NCBI GenBank assembly: GCA_001303025.1
Contig: LJNK01000006.1
Span: forward strand, 27,510 to 91,509
DNA from: Deltaproteobacteria bacterium SG8_13
Lineage (GTDB): Bacteria > Desulfobacterota > Desulfobacteria > Desulfobacterales > SG8-13
Length of the DNA stretch: 64,000 bases
Direction of reading: 5' to 3'
A program made the position numbers and the translations under genes. The notes below the pieces were generated by a model. The model saw only the letters and a list, made by a program, of their open reading frames with translations. It searched no databases and was not told where the DNA came from. Shown in pieces: positions 25,595 through 35,303 of this stretch. Each line of letters begins with the position of its first letter. The first letter of the stretch is position 1.

Positions 25595-26074
25595 ATGTCG
25601 ACAGGTGAAGAGAAACCAACTGGCTCGATCATCATCGGCTGCGATCATGCCGCTTACGGGCTGAAGGAAAAAATCAAAGAGGTGCTGGCGGCCGTCGGCT
25701 TTACCGTTGAGGATGTCGGCGCGTTCGGTGAAGCTTCCGTCGACTATCCGGATTTCGGAAAGAAGGTGGCATCCGGGGTATCGCGCGGTGATTTCGATCG
25801 AGGGATCCTGATATGCGGAACCGGTATCGGTATGTCGATGGTTGCCAACAAGTACAAAAACGTGCGCGCCGCGCTCTGTGCCGAGCCGTTTTCCGCTTCG
25901 ATGAGCCGGCGTCACAATGATGCCAATATCCTGGTTTTGGGCAGCCGGGTAACCGGCGAGGCTTTGGCGCTGAACATCGTAGACACCTGGTTGCATACGC
26001 CGTTCGAAGGTGGAAGGCACCAGGTGCGGCTGGATAAGTTCAGCCACCTCGGCAAGTGCGCCGAGGACAAATGA
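25595..26074 (+). CDS. rpiB: Ribose-5-phosphate isomerase B
   Basis: Interconverts ribose 5-phosphate and ribulose 5-phosphate. The 159 residues include [36 protein letters not shown] with the catalytic cysteine, and [14 protein letters not shown] chose the ATG at 25595, which has GGGAG upstream and gives a length near the usual 150; the frame extends further upstream without similarity. glyA follows within 17 bases, an order common in related bacteria. It supplies pentose phosphate for nucleotides and riboflavin made by genes downstream. Confidence 0.93.
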   Translation: MSTGEEKPTGSIIIGCDHAAYGLKEKIKEVLAAVGFTVEDVGAFGEASVDYPDFGKKVASGVSRGDFDRGILICGTGIGMSMVANKYKNVRAALCAEPFSASMSRRHNDANILVLGSRVTGEALALNIVDTWLHTPFEGGRHQVRLDKFSHLGKCAEDK

Positions 26075-26090
26075 CCGATCGGGGAAAAAC

Positions 26091-27344
26091 TTGGATTTTT
26101 CGTTTATAGAGAAAATCGATCCGGATATGGCCCGTACGGTGGCCAAGGAGCTGAAACGGCAGCGCGAAACCCTGGAGTTGATTGCATCCGAAAACTTTAC
26201 CAGTTCTGCGGTCATGCTGGTTCAGGGCAGCGTGTTGACCAATAAATACGCAGAAGGGTACCCGGACAAGCGATATTACGGCGGCTGCGAGTTCGTGGAC
26301 ATTGCCGAAAAGCTTGCGGTTGACCGGGCTAAGGAGTTGTTTAACGCTGCGTACGCCAACGTTCAGCCGCATTCCGGATCCCAGGCGAACATGGCCATCT
26401 ATTTTGCCCTTTTGAATCCGGGTGACACCGTGCTGGGGATGGATTTGGCCCACGGAGGTCACCTGACGCACGGCAGTCCCGCGAGCTTTTCCGGCAGGCT
26501 CTTTGATTTCAAACCTTACGGCGTAGACAAGCAGAGCGGACGGATCGACTACGGAGCAGTGGCCGAACTGGCAGAGCAGCACCGGCCGAAGATGATCGTT
26601 GCGGGCGCCAGTGCATATCCGCGGATGATCGATTTTGAGCAGTTCGCTCAAATCGCCCGGTCGGTGAAAGCCTACCTGATGGTGGATATGGCCCACATTG
26701 CGGGGCTGGTGGCCGCCGGCCTCCATTCTTCGCCCATACCGCTGGCCGACGTGGTGGCTTCCACCACCCATAAAACCCTTCGCGGTCCGCGCGGCGGCCT
26801 GATCCTGGCACAGGCGGATTACAGCGAGCGCCTGAACAAGCAGATCTTCCCGGGAATACAGGGTGGGCCGTTGATGCACGTGATCGCTGCCAAGGCGGTG
26901 GCATTCAAAGAAGCCCTGCAGCCGGCATTTCAGAAGTATCAGATGCACGTGGTCAGAAATGCCCGAATCCTGGCCGCGGGGCTGCAAAGCGAGGGGATTG
27001 AGTTGGTTTCCGGCGGCACGGACAATCATATGATGCTGCTGGATCTGAGAAATCTGGCCATTACCGGCAAGGAAGCGGAAGAGGCGCTGGGGCGTGCCGG
27101 CATTACGGTGAACAAAAATGCGATTCCGTTCGATCCGCAAAGCCCGTTTATCACCAGTGGTATTCGTATCGGAACCCCGGCGGTCACCACCCGTGGGATG
27201 AAAGAACCCGAGATGATGTTGATTGCCGGGTTGATCGCCACGGCACTGAAAAAGCGAAATGATGAAAAAGTGATCGCAGGCATTCGTGACCAAGCTGCCG
27301 AGTTGTGTCGAAATTTTCCACTTTACGATGAACTGGGCCTGTAA
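26091..27344 (+). CDS. glyA: Serine hydroxymethyltransferase
   Basis: PLP enzyme converting serine and tetrahydrofolate to glycine and methylene-tetrahydrofolate. It shows [11 protein letters not shown], the HLTHG block, [13 protein letters not shown], and the PLP lysine Lys228 in [13 protein letters not shown]. No ATG lies between the rpiB stop and the conserved region. A TTG at 26091, with GGGG upstream, gives 417 residues, exactly the E. coli length, so I use it. It lies 16 bases after rpiB and is probably co-transcribed. Confidence 0.95.
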   Translation: MDFSFIEKIDPDMARTVAKELKRQRETLELIASENFTSSAVMLVQGSVLTNKYAEGYPDKRYYGGCEFVDIAEKLAVDRAKELFNAAYANVQPHSGSQANMAIYFALLNPGDTVLGMDLAHGGHLTHGSPASFSGRLFDFKPYGVDKQSGRIDYGAVAELAEQHRPKMIVAGASAYPRMIDFEQFAQIARSVKAYLMVDMAHIAGLVAAGLHSSPIPLADVVASTTHKTLRGPRGGLILAQADYSERLNKQIFPGIQGGPLMHVIAAKAVAFKEALQPAFQKYQMHVVRNARILAAGLQSEGIELVSGGTDNHMMLLDLRNLAITGKEAEEALGRAGITVNKNAIPFDPQSPFITSGIRIGTPAVTTRGMKEPEMMLIAGLIATALKKRNDEKVIAGIRDQAAELCRNFPLYDELGL

Positions 27345-27527
27345 ATTCTGTAACCGAGGCGCGGGGAGAGGTGAAAATTGATGCGTACAGAAGGCATGCT
27401 GTTCTGTCCTTCGTTCCGGGTTTTTCGCCACGGTTTTGCGTCGTTTCACGGCGCGCGGGGCTTCAGATTTTGCAAGCAGCCATCCACCGTATCCGCGCCA
27501 AACACCGCCTGGGGGATGTAACGCCAC

Positions 27528-28007
27528 ATGTCGCGAAAAGAAAAGCGCCCCTCTTGGGAAGCCTATTTTATGAATATCACCGAGCTGGTAGCCCAGCGGT
27601 CCACCTGCACCCGGCGTGCGGTAGGGTCCATCGTTGTAAAAGATAAACGGATTTTATCGACGGGATACAATGGGGCACCGTCGGGAGTCCGGCACTGCTT
27701 GGATGTCGGCTGCCTCAGGGAAAGCCTGAACATTCCGTCCGGGGAGCGGCATGAGTTGTGCAGGGGCATTCATGCCGAACAGAACGCCATTATTCAGGCG
27801 GCATATCACGGGGTGTCCGTTAAGGATGCCACCCTGTTCTGCACGAATCTGCCGTGCTCAATCTGTGCCAAAATGATCATCAATGCCGGCATCAAAACCA
27901 TTTACTACAAATCGGGTTATGCGGACCAGATGTCCAGCGAGATGTTCCAGGAGGCAGGGGTCACCGTTATCCAGTATGAGAGCCGAACCGAGGGAGGAGA
28001 CACATGA
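27528..28007 (+). CDS. dCMP (deoxycytidylate) deaminase
   Basis: Zinc enzyme giving dUMP for thymidylate synthesis. The 159 residues show the zinc motif HAE (82-84) and PCSIC (Cys110, Cys113), with the family blocks GAPSGVRHC and [10 protein letters not shown], the latter typical of ComEB/dCMP deaminases. Its stop overlaps the nrdR start as ATGA, so it is coupled to a regulator of deoxynucleotide synthesis. The Shine-Dalgarno is weak; an ATG 14 codons in is a less likely alternative. A 183-base gap after glyA shows no clear promoter. Confidence 0.92.
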   Translation: MSRKEKRPSWEAYFMNITELVAQRSTCTRRAVGSIVVKDKRILSTGYNGAPSGVRHCLDVGCLRESLNIPSGERHELCRGIHAEQNAIIQAAYHGVSVKDATLFCTNLPCSICAKMIINAGIKTIYYKSGYADQMSSEMFQEAGVTVIQYESRTEGGDT

Positions 28008-28459
28008 AGTGCCCGTTTTGTACTGAGATCGACAACAAGGTCATCGACTCCAGGTTGAGCAAGGACGGCAACGTGATCCGGCGCCGCAGGGAATGCCTGG
28101 TGTGTTCCCGCAGGTTCACAACCTACGAACACATTGAAGAAATCCCGATCATGATTATAAAGAAAGATGGGCGCCGTGAGGTGTTTTCCCGGGATAAACT
28201 GAGGGCCGGTCTTCAAAAGGCATGCCAGAAGCGCAGCATCAGTATGAACGTGATTGAGGAATTCGTCGATGAACTCGAACGGGATTTGCGGGAAACCGGC
28301 GAAAAAGAGATTCCTTCTAACATTCTGGGAGAAAGAGTGATGGCCAAACTACACGATATCGATGACGTCGCCTACGTCCGATTCGCATCGGTTTATCGTG
28401 AATTCAAGGATGTCAATGATTTCGTGTCCGAGCTAAAGAGCCTGCTGAGCAAGCAGTAG
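28004..28459 (+). CDS. nrdR: Transcriptional repressor NrdR
   Basis: Represses ribonucleotide reductase genes in response to bound ATP/dATP. The 151 residues have an N-terminal zinc ribbon (Cys3, Cys6, Cys31, Cys34) with [16 protein letters not shown], and an ATP-cone domain ([20 protein letters not shown] and later [13 protein letters not shown]). It overlaps the dCMP deaminase stop by four bases and lies 19 bases before ribD, the common nrdR-ribD arrangement. No NrdR box was recognised in this window. Confidence 0.96.
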   Translation: MKCPFCTEIDNKVIDSRLSKDGNVIRRRRECLVCSRRFTTYEHIEEIPIMIIKKDGRREVFSRDKLRAGLQKACQKRSISMNVIEEFVDELERDLRETGEKEIPSNILGERVMAKLHDIDDVAYVRFASVYREFKDVNDFVSELKSLLSKQ

Positions 28460-28478
28460 TTCGACAGATGCCAAACCG

Positions 28479-29582
28479 ATGGATGATGATGTCTTCATGA
28501 ACCGCGCCCTGGAGCTGGCCAGCAGGGGGCAAGGCAGTGCATCTCCGAATCCGATGGTGGGTGCCGTGGTCGTCAATGCCGGCCGTATCGTCGGTGAAGG
28601 GTACCATGAGGCAGCCGGCCGTGCGCACGCCGAGGTGAACGCCATCGATGCCGCCGGAAGCGCAGCTGCCGGTGGCACACTCTATGTTACGCTGGAGCCG
28701 TGCAATCATGCGGGACGGACCCCACCGTGTACGGAAAAAATCCTGGCGGCGGGGATCCGGCGAGTGGTTGTTGCCATGGCCGATCCGAATCCCCACGTTA
28801 GGGGCGGCGGCATGGACTTACTCCGGAAGCAAGGCGTTGAGATTGCCGCCGGAGTTCAGGAAAGCCGGGCCCGCAGGCTCAACGAAGCTTTTATCAAATA
28901 TATAACGACCGGTGTTCCCTTCGTTGTCGTCAAGTGTGCGGCCACTCTTGACGGGTGGATCGCCACCCGCAGCGGAGATTCAAAATGGGTTTCCGGGGAG
29001 CGGTCCCGTGACTACGTGCACCGGCTGCGACACGCAATGGATGCCATTTTGGTGGGGATCGAAACGGTTGAAAGAGACGATCCGCAGCTAACCGTGCGGC
29101 TTAACGACGTCGAAGGTATTCATCCCCGCAGAATCATACTCGATACGCACTTGAGGATTTCGGATCACTCGCGGGTACTGCGCAGCGAAGACGGCGGAGA
29201 TACCATCGTTGTAACCGGCCCGTCCGTGGATAACGAGCGGATAAAAAAAGTTGCCGGACGTGGCGTTCGGGTGCTGCCTGCACCAGTGAAGAACGACCGT
29301 ATCGACATGCACGCTCTGATGCCGCTGCTCGGGCGCATGCAGATCACCAGCTTGTTGATCGAAGGCGGAGGAGCGGTCATATCCTCGGCCCTGCAAGACC
29401 GGGTTGCAGACAAAGTGCTGTTTTTCTATGCTCCCAAGATACTCGGCGGAGACGACGGCGTTCCCATTTGCCGGGGATCCGGCCCCGATGCAATGAAAGA
29501 CTGTATTGCGGTGAAGGATATCGAAGTTCACCGCTTTGACGACGATGTGATGATTGAAGGGTATTTCGAGCCGCAGGCATAG
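28479..29582 (+). CDS. ribD: Bifunctional pyrimidine deaminase/reductase RibD
   Basis: Second and third steps of riboflavin synthesis: deamination, then NADPH reduction of the ribosylaminopyrimidine. The N-terminal deaminase has HAE (50-52) and the zinc cysteines Cys75 and Cys84 in LEPCNHAGRTPPC. The C-terminal reductase begins around VVVKCAATLDGWIATRSGDSKW and includes LRHAMDAILVG and LLIEGGGAVISSAL. Its 367 residues match the usual length. First of the rib genes after nrdR. Confidence 0.96.
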   Translation: MDDDVFMNRALELASRGQGSASPNPMVGAVVVNAGRIVGEGYHEAAGRAHAEVNAIDAAGSAAAGGTLYVTLEPCNHAGRTPPCTEKILAAGIRRVVVAMADPNPHVRGGGMDLLRKQGVEIAAGVQESRARRLNEAFIKYITTGVPFVVVKCAATLDGWIATRSGDSKWVSGERSRDYVHRLRHAMDAILVGIETVERDDPQLTVRLNDVEGIHPRRIILDTHLRISDHSRVLRSEDGGDTIVVTGPSVDNERIKKVAGRGVRVLPAPVKNDRIDMHALMPLLGRMQITSLLIEGGGAVISSALQDRVADKVLFFYAPKILGGDDGVPICRGSGPDAMKDCIAVKDIEVHRFDDDVMIEGYFEPQA

Positions 29583-29671
29583 GGCCTGTCATGGCGAACC
29601 GGAAGCCTGGCGAAGGCTGTTACCCGGTGGGCAAAGGCGATGGCCAAAACCCCGAGTTTGAAACTGTAACC

Positions 29672-30337
29672 ATGTTTACCGGTATTATCGAAGGTCTTGG
29701 CACCATCCACTCGATTCGTTCCTCCGGCCAGGGAAGCAGGCTGGTGATCACGGCCGACTATTTGCTCGAAAATACCCGCATCGGTGACAGCATTGCGGTA
29801 AACGGTGCCTGCCTGACGGCAGTGGCCGTTTCCGGGAAGCGCTTCGAAGTCGACGTGTCTCGTGAGACGCTCCGGTTGACGACCCTGGGCACGGCGAAAA
29901 CCGGTGAAAGGGTGAACCTGGAAAGGGCCCTGCGCCTTTCAGACCGGATCGACGGCCACCTGGTTGCCGGTCATGTGGACGGTACGGGGCAGATAAGAGA
30001 CCGGCAGGCCGCCGGCAACTCGACGGTGGTTGCCATCGGTGTTCCGAAATCGCTATCGCGATACCTGATTCAAAAAGGCTCGGTAGCTGTGGACGGCATC
30101 AGCCTGACGGTCAACGATTGTGACGATGCCGGCTTTACGGTCAGTATTGTCCCGCACACCGGCCGGGTCACCACCATCGGATTCAAGCAGATCGGTGCGC
30201 CGGTGAACATTGAAACCGACATGATCGGCAAGTATGTTGAGAAATTCATGACCGGTTCCAAAATCGAAACGACCGGCAAAGGGAAAGCCGGCTCCGGAGT
30301 CGACATGGATCTGCTGGCAAAAACCGGATTCCTTTAA
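29672..30337 (+). CDS. ribE: Riboflavin synthase, alpha chain
   Basis: Forms riboflavin from two molecules of 6,7-dimethyl-8-ribityllumazine. The 221 residues start at the family hallmark MFTGIIEGLGTI and hold two homologous lumazine-binding barrels, with NGACLTAV and DGISLTVN in matching positions. I chose the ATG at 29672 on this basis although its ribosome site is weak; the frame runs a further 27 codons upstream without similarity. ribBA follows after 122 bases. Confidence 0.95.
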   Translation: MFTGIIEGLGTIHSIRSSGQGSRLVITADYLLENTRIGDSIAVNGACLTAVAVSGKRFEVDVSRETLRLTTLGTAKTGERVNLERALRLSDRIDGHLVAGHVDGTGQIRDRQAAGNSTVVAIGVPKSLSRYLIQKGSVAVDGISLTVNDCDDAGFTVSIVPHTGRVTTIGFKQIGAPVNIETDMIGKYVEKFMTGSKIETTGKGKAGSGVDMDLLAKTGFL

Positions 30338-30459
30338 ACGGGGTTTCCCTCCATATGGGGCAATAGCAGGGACTTGGATGAAAGTGTTGGATCGATAGAA
30401 AAAGGGTTCACCCGTTGTAATATTTCGGATTTGTTGGTGGTAATTTCTAACGCAGGAGC

Positions 30460-31698
30460 ATGTTGTTTGCAATGCCAGTCTTATCGATTGATGAAGCCAT
30501 AGAAGAGATTAAAGCCGGACGCATGGTGATCCTCGTGGACGATGAGAATCGTGAAAACGAGGGAGACCTGTGTATGGCAGCCGAGAAAGTCACCGCGGAA
30601 TCGATTAATTTCATGGCCAAAATGGGGCGGGGTTTAATCTGCCTGGCCATGTCAGCAGAGATGATCGAGCGCCTTGATCTGCCAATGATGGTAGATCACA
30701 ACACCTCGCCGTTTCAAACCGGGTTCACCGTTTCCATCGAGGCCCGCTGCGGTGTAACCACAGGAATATCCGCCGCGGATCGTGCCACCACGGTTCTTAC
30801 CGCCGTTGCCGACAACGCCAAGCCGGCCGATCTGGTTCGACCCGGTCACGTCTTTCCCCTCAGGGCCCGCAATGGAGGGGTCATGGTGCGAGTCGGCCAA
30901 ACCGAGGGATCCGTGGACCTGGCCCGCATGGCAGGATTCAAGCCGGCCGGCGTAATCTGTGAGATTATGGACGAAGACGGAACCATGGCCCGCATGCCCG
31001 CCCTGGAAAAGTTCAGCCAGGAGCATGGTATCGGCATTTGCACCATTGCCGACCTGGTAGAGTATCGGATGAAAAACGAGTCATTCGTGCACCGGTCGGC
31101 TGAATCGAATATTCCGACGATGTATGGCGGAGAGTTCAAGATGGTGGCCTTCGAAAACGACGTGGACCATCTGTTGCACATCGCCCTGGTGAAGGGACGG
31201 ATCGATGCGGATAAGCCCGTTATGGTCAGGGTTCACTCTGAGTGCATGACGGGAGACATTTTCGGCTCACTGCGCTGCGACTGTGGCGATCAGCTCCACA
31301 AGGCAATGGCCATGATCGATAAGGAAGGCTCCGGAGTGATACTCTACCTCCGCCAGGAAGGTCGCGGGATCGGTCTGGTGAACAAGCTCCGGGCTTATGA
31401 ACTGCAGCAGAAACAGGGCCTGGATACGGTGGAAGCCAACCGAAAACTCGGATTTCAGGCGGACATGCGGGATTACGGGTTGGGTGCTCAGATGCTGGTA
31501 GACCTGGGTGTCAGAAAAATGCGTCTGCTGACCAACAACCCCAAGAAGATGGTGGGTTTGGAAGGCTACGGTTTGACGATCGTGGAACAGATACCCATCG
31601 AGGTCGAAGCCAATGAGTACAATCGCTGTTACCTGGAGTGCAAGAAGTTGAAAATGGGGCACATGCTGCAGCTCGACGACAAGGTGGGTGCTTCCTGA
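30460..31698 (+). CDS. ribBA: Bifunctional DHBP synthase / GTP cyclohydrolase II
   Basis: Makes both precursors of riboflavin: dihydroxybutanone phosphate from ribulose 5-phosphate and the pyrimidine from GTP. The N-terminal DHBP synthase half has [15 protein letters not shown] (metal/substrate site) and RPGHVFPL. The C-terminal half has the zinc cysteines Cys262, Cys273 and Cys275 ([14 protein letters not shown]) and [17 protein letters not shown]. The usual GHTE motif of the DHBP half reads GQTE, so the metal-binding histidine is Gln147. The start is uncertain: ATG 30460 lies very close to AGGAG, and ATG 30472 fits family N-termini equally well. No FMN riboswitch is seen upstream. Confidence 0.95.
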   Translation: MLFAMPVLSIDEAIEEIKAGRMVILVDDENRENEGDLCMAAEKVTAESINFMAKMGRGLICLAMSAEMIERLDLPMMVDHNTSPFQTGFTVSIEARCGVTTGISAADRATTVLTAVADNAKPADLVRPGHVFPLRARNGGVMVRVGQTEGSVDLARMAGFKPAGVICEIMDEDGTMARMPALEKFSQEHGIGICTIADLVEYRMKNESFVHRSAESNIPTMYGGEFKMVAFENDVDHLLHIALVKGRIDADKPVMVRVHSECMTGDIFGSLRCDCGDQLHKAMAMIDKEGSGVILYLRQEGRGIGLVNKLRAYELQQKQGLDTVEANRKLGFQADMRDYGLGAQMLVDLGVRKMRLLTNNPKKMVGLEGYGLTIVEQIPIEVEANEYNRCYLECKKLKMGHMLQLDDKVGAS

Positions 31699-31757
31699 CA
31701 ATCGGATCGATGCACGTGGCAGCGTTTTCCAGAAATCCAATGGCGGAAGGACAGGGT

Positions 31758-32234
31758 ATGACAAATATCATCGAAGGGCAACTCATCGGCCAAGGCAAGC
31801 GGTTCGGCATCGTGGTCAGCCGCTTCAACGATTTTATTTCCGAAAAACTGGTGGGTGGTGCGCTCGATGCGCTCACAAGAACAGGCACCCGCAGGGAGGA
31901 AATCGACATCCTCAAGGTGCCGGGCGCCTTTGAAATTCCGCTGGCGGCGCAGCTGCTGGCCCGCACCGGCAAATACCACGCGGTGATATGCCTTGGTGCG
32001 GTGATTCGCGGCGCCACCCCGCATTTCGATTATGTCAGCGCCGAAGTCAGCAAAGGTATTGCCCAGGTGAGCCTTGAAACCGCGGTTCCGGTTATATTCG
32101 GGATTTTGACCACCGATACGGTCGAACAGGCGATCGAACGGGCCGGTACCAAATCCGGCAACAAGGGATGGAGTGCTGCAATGGCAGCCGTGGAAATGGC
32201 CAATTTGATGGAAGCCGTGTCTCAATCGTCATAA
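31758..32234 (+). CDS. ribH: 6,7-dimethyl-8-ribityllumazine synthase
   Basis: Penultimate riboflavin enzyme, usually forming icosahedral or smaller ring assemblies. The 158 residues show [40 protein letters not shown] and [24 protein letters not shown], all conserved. I chose the ATG at 31758, preceded by AAGGACAGGG; the frame runs 40 codons further upstream without similarity. Its stop overlaps the nusB ATG by one base (TAATG). Confidence 0.96.
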   Translation: MTNIIEGQLIGQGKRFGIVVSRFNDFISEKLVGGALDALTRTGTRREEIDILKVPGAFEIPLAAQLLARTGKYHAVICLGAVIRGATPHFDYVSAEVSKGIAQVSLETAVPVIFGILTTDTVEQAIERAGTKSGNKGWSAAMAAVEMANLMEAVSQSS

Positions 32235-32686
32235 TGGGTAGTCGACGCAACGCCAGAGAACTCGCCCTGCAGGCGCTGTTTTCCATGGATATGAACCGGG
32301 ACTTCTCCGGAGAGATGCTGGAGCGTTTCTGCGAACATTTTCGGCCAGCGGTAAGCATCGGTCCTTTTTTTATGCAACTGGTCACCGGTGTGCTCAGGCT
32401 CTTGCCCCGCATCGATGCGTTAATCGAGCAGCACTCCCAGCACTGGAAGCTAGACCGCATGTCCTGCGTGGATCGCAATATCATGCGGATTGCGGTTTTT
32501 GAAATTTTGAGCTGTGAAGACATCCCGCCCAAAGTCTCCATTAACGAATCGATCGATATTGCCAAGAAATACGGCACGGAGGATTCCGGAGCCTTTATCA
32601 ACGGTATCATCGACTCGATTCGAATCGCATTTGAAAATGGGGAGATTTCCTGGGAGCAGAGCGGGCAGATTCACGAAAACGTATAA
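32234..32686 (+). CDS. nusB: Transcription antitermination factor NusB
   Basis: RNA-binding helical protein of the rRNA antitermination complex. The 150 residues start GSRRNARELALQALFSMD and include DRMSCVDRNIMRIAVFEIL, PPKVSINESIDIAKKYG and GAFINGIIDSI, all typical. It shares one base with the ribH stop (TAATG), so it is coupled. The ribH-nusB pair is a common bacterial arrangement. Confidence 0.95.
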   Translation: MGSRRNARELALQALFSMDMNRDFSGEMLERFCEHFRPAVSIGPFFMQLVTGVLRLLPRIDALIEQHSQHWKLDRMSCVDRNIMRIAVFEILSCEDIPPKVSINESIDIAKKYGTEDSGAFINGIIDSIRIAFENGEISWEQSGQIHENV

Positions 32687-32722
32687 CGCATATACCGATT
32701 CACTCGGATAGACAGGGAGGTC

Positions 32723-33361
32723 GTGTTGCTCATCAAATCGATGGCGGTCGGTCCGATTCAAGCCAATTGCTACATTCTAGGCTGTGAGGAAACTCTGGAA
32801 GCGGTGGTGATAGACCCGGGCGGTGAAGCCGATCGGATTCTGCATGCGCTGGCGGAATCCAAATTAACCCTGAAGTACATTCTCAACACGCACGGTCATT
32901 TCGACCATGTGGCGGCGAACCGGCGCATGAAAGAGGCCACCGCTGCTCAGATTCTGATCCACGCCCTCGATGCCCCCATGCTTGACAACCTGGCAAGCAG
33001 TGCGGCCACGTGGGGACTTTCTGCAGAGAATTCACCGCAACCGGATCGATTGCTGGCCGATGGTGAAACCGTCACTTTCGGCACGGTTTCCCTGAGCGTG
33101 ATTCACACACCCGGGCATACCCCAGGTGGTGTTTCCTTTCATACCGACAGCATCGTGTTTGTGGGCGATACCCTGTTTGCCGGTTCCGTGGGGCGGACAG
33201 ACTTTCCGGGCGGGGATGCAGCCACGCTCAAAAACAGCATTCAGCAAAAGATCTTCATTCTCGGGGATGCCGTTGAGGTCTACCCCGGTCATATGGGGAC
33301 AACGAGCATCGGCCAAGAGCGCCGGCATAATCCCTTCGTCGGCGAGCGCGGCATTCTCTGA
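32723..33361 (+). CDS. Metallo-beta-lactamase-fold hydrolase (glyoxalase II-like)
   Basis: The 212-residue protein has the two-metal motif HGHFDH (His57, His59, Asp61, His62), then HTPGHTPGG, VGDTLFAGSVGRTD and YPGHMGTTSIG, matching the YcbL/GloB-like branch. Likely a cytosolic thioester or related hydrolase; the substrate cannot be assigned. The start is GTG 32723 or TTG 32726, both just after GGGAGG. It lies 36 bases after nusB and probably shares its transcript. Confidence 0.85.
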   Translation: MLLIKSMAVGPIQANCYILGCEETLEAVVIDPGGEADRILHALAESKLTLKYILNTHGHFDHVAANRRMKEATAAQILIHALDAPMLDNLASSAATWGLSAENSPQPDRLLADGETVTFGTVSLSVIHTPGHTPGGVSFHTDSIVFVGDTLFAGSVGRTDFPGGDAATLKNSIQQKIFILGDAVEVYPGHMGTTSIGQERRHNPFVGERGIL

Positions 33362-33505
33362 CTTGCATGGCCCTTTTCCCCCACTGACCTCCGGCCTGGC
33401 GGAATCCGTCCCCGGTTTGCGCTAGCGACGCTCCACCTCTCCGGCAAGACACCCATTGGATTCAGGGCGCCCGGGTATTGGGCATTGGGCAGCCGGGAGC
33501 CACTG

Positions 33506-33940
33506 CTAGAAGGCTCCGAGTTGGCACGGCTTAATCTTGATCCCCAGCGCCTCGCAAGCACTGCTTACCGCCATTTTCCGCAGTTGCAGCCGGTCGGCAA
33601 TTTCCCACGCCGACGCGCACGGCAGGCGGCTGTCCTCCAGTGATTTCTGCAGGGCGTTCGTCAGCGCCTCGTCAACGGTTTCTGCGCTGCGGACGATTTT
33701 CTTCTCGGGAGTGTAACCGAACAGCCCGAGCTGGCATTTCACCAGGCGGTAATTCATGAGGTCCGCTGTTTGGCCCACTGCTGCAGGAGAACTATCGAGT
33801 CTTTTTGCGATGTCAAATGCAACGGCACAGGGTAGTTCGCCCTTTTGACACCGCTCCCGAAGCTGTTTTTCAATCGCCGGATCCGGCTGTAAACCGGGTC
33901 GGTGCTTGGTGGAAAATCCGGTTGTCTTTTCTTTGCTCAT
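33506..33940 (-). CDS. Small protein with duplicated CQLG-motif helical domain
   Basis: I do not recognise a named function. The 144 residues contain two copies of a module of about 40-50 residues. The first has LPCAVAFDIAKRL ... LVKCQLGLFG and the second LPCASAWEIADRL ... IKPCQLGAF. Each copy reads like a helix-turn-helix of DNA-binding type followed by a CQLG-F/A tail. An acidic, helical linker joins them. AAGGAAG lies before the ATG, and a near-consensus promoter lies 45 bases upstream, so the gene is probably well expressed. It is divergent from ispG. Possible roles are DNA binding or a metal/thiol-responsive regulator; both are inference. Confidence 0.75.
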   Translation of the reverse strand: MSKEKTTGFSTKHRPGLQPDPAIEKQLRERCQKGELPCAVAFDIAKRLDSSPAAVGQTADLMNYRLVKCQLGLFGYTPEKKIVRSAETVDEALTNALQKSLEDSRLPCASAWEIADRLQLRKMAVSSACEALGIKIKPCQLGAF

Positions 33941-33984
33941 GTGTTTGCTTCCTTTCTCTTTCTTTTGCCATTGAACCGCTTAGC

Positions 33985-34013
33985 CTTATAATTCAATCTG
34001 CATCGGATATCAA
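33985..34013 (-). promoter_or_regulatory. Promoter of the CQLG-repeat gene
   Basis: On the minus strand TTGATA (34013-34008), 17 bases, then TATAAG (33990-33985), each matching consensus at 5/6. The predicted leader is about 38 bases. Confidence 0.65.
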
Positions 34014-34163
34014 CCTGCTTACCGGTCGCATGTGCGCACCGGATCCGGACTGCGTAATGGAAGCTTTCATATGCCTTGAACAATTGCCGGCGGTTTGTTA
34101 GTTTACCAATGGTCCCTGCCCGCTGCAGACAGCAGGGGAACCAGAGAGAAGGATCGCTGCCAT

Positions 34164-35303
34164 ATGCCGCTGTCAATCAATCGAAAAAAAACGCGCCAGA
34201 TCAGGGTGGGGGGTGTTCCCATCGGCGGCGATGCCCCGATCGCCGTACAATCGATGACCAACACAGCGACCCGAGACGTGAAGGCCACCGTAGAGCAGAT
34301 CCGGCGCCTGGAAGCGGCCGGATGTGAAATCATACGGGTGGCGGTTCCGGGCGAGGAAGACGCAGCCGCGATAGCGAAGATCAAAAAAGAAATCTCGATC
34401 CCACTGATCGCAGACATCCATTTCGATTATCGGCTGGCGGTGGCTTCCGCCCGCAGCGGTGCCGATGGGCTGCGCATCAATCCCGGCAATATCGGCAGCC
34501 AGAAAAAGGTCAAAGCCGTAGTGGACTGCGCCCGGGAGCTGGGCATCTGCATTCGAATCGGTGTCAACTCCGGGTCACTGGAAAAAGATATTTTGAAAAA
34601 ACACGGCGGTGCCACTGCCGAAGGCATGGTGGAAAGCGCCCTGCGCCATATCAATGGCATCCAGGATTTGGGTTTCGACCAGCTCAAAATCTCCATTAAG
34701 GCATCCGATGTTGCCCGCACGGTCCAGGCATACCGCATGCTGTCCGATCTTACGGATTTTCCACTGCACGTCGGTGTCACCGAGGCGGGCGGACTTTATT
34801 CGGGTATCGTCAAATCTTCACTGGGTATCGGCATGCTGCTGGCCGAGGGTATCGGCGACACGGTCCGCGTCTCTCTTACCCGCGATCCGGTGGAGGAGGT
34901 GCGGGTGGGCTTTGAAATTCTAAGAGGTCTTGGTATTCGCAGCCACGGTCCTGAAATCATATCCTGTCCAACGTGCGGACGCTGCAATATAGAACTTTTT
35001 GACATCGCCGATCGGGTTGAGAGAGCGATACTGGTCAAATCGGCACCCGTCAAGCTCGCTATCATGGGCTGTGTGGTGAACGGCCCCGGAGAAGCGCGGG
35101 AAGCGGACATCGGTATTGCCGGCGGCGATGGGGTGGGGATCTTGTTCAAAAAAGGCGAAGTGGTGAAAAAATTCCCGGAAGATCAGCTGGCCGATGTGCT
35201 GCTGGAGGAGTTGGAGCACCTCGAATTGGAGTGGAAATCAAAGCAGCCGACACAGAAGAATGAAAAACACGAGGGAGAAAATGGGCAAACAGAAACAGGC
35301 TAA
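34164..35303 (+). CDS. ispG: 4-hydroxy-3-methylbut-2-enyl diphosphate synthase
   Basis: [4Fe-4S] enzyme of the MEP isoprenoid pathway. The 379 residues show VQSMTNTATRDVKAT, RINPGNIG, the cluster cysteines in SCPTCGRCNIE (first at Cys268) and MGCVVNGPGEAREADIG. The shorter two-domain bacterial form fits. I start at ATG 34164, preceded by GAAGGA; the frame opens 23 codons earlier without similarity. A weak candidate promoter TTGAAC-17-TAGTTT lies at 34076-34104. Its 3' end overlaps the proS start by 23 bases. Confidence 0.95.
   Translation: MPLSINRKKTRQIRVGGVPIGGDAPIAVQSMTNTATRDVKATVEQIRRLEAAGCEIIRVAVPGEEDAAAIAKIKKEISIPLIADIHFDYRLAVASARSGADGLRINPGNIGSQKKVKAVVDCARELGICIRIGVNSGSLEKDILKKHGGATAEGMVESALRHINGIQDLGFDQLKISIKASDVARTVQAYRMLSDLTDFPLHVGVTEAGGLYSGIVKSSLGIGMLLAEGIGDTVRVSLTRDPVEEVRVGFEILRGLGIRSHGPEIISCPTCGRCNIELFDIADRVERAILVKSAPVKLAIMGCVVNGPGEAREADIGIAGGDGVGILFKKGEVVKKFPEDQLADVLLEELEHLELEWKSKQPTQKNEKHEGENGQTETG

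Noticed and set aside
26040..27527. A 495-codon open frame antisense to glyA
   Set aside because: Fully overlaps a conserved GlyA with intact motifs; the frame has no ribosome site or domain.
30338..30459. Gap before ribBA as a possible FMN riboswitch
   Set aside because: None of the conserved RFN blocks were found and no terminator hairpin follows.
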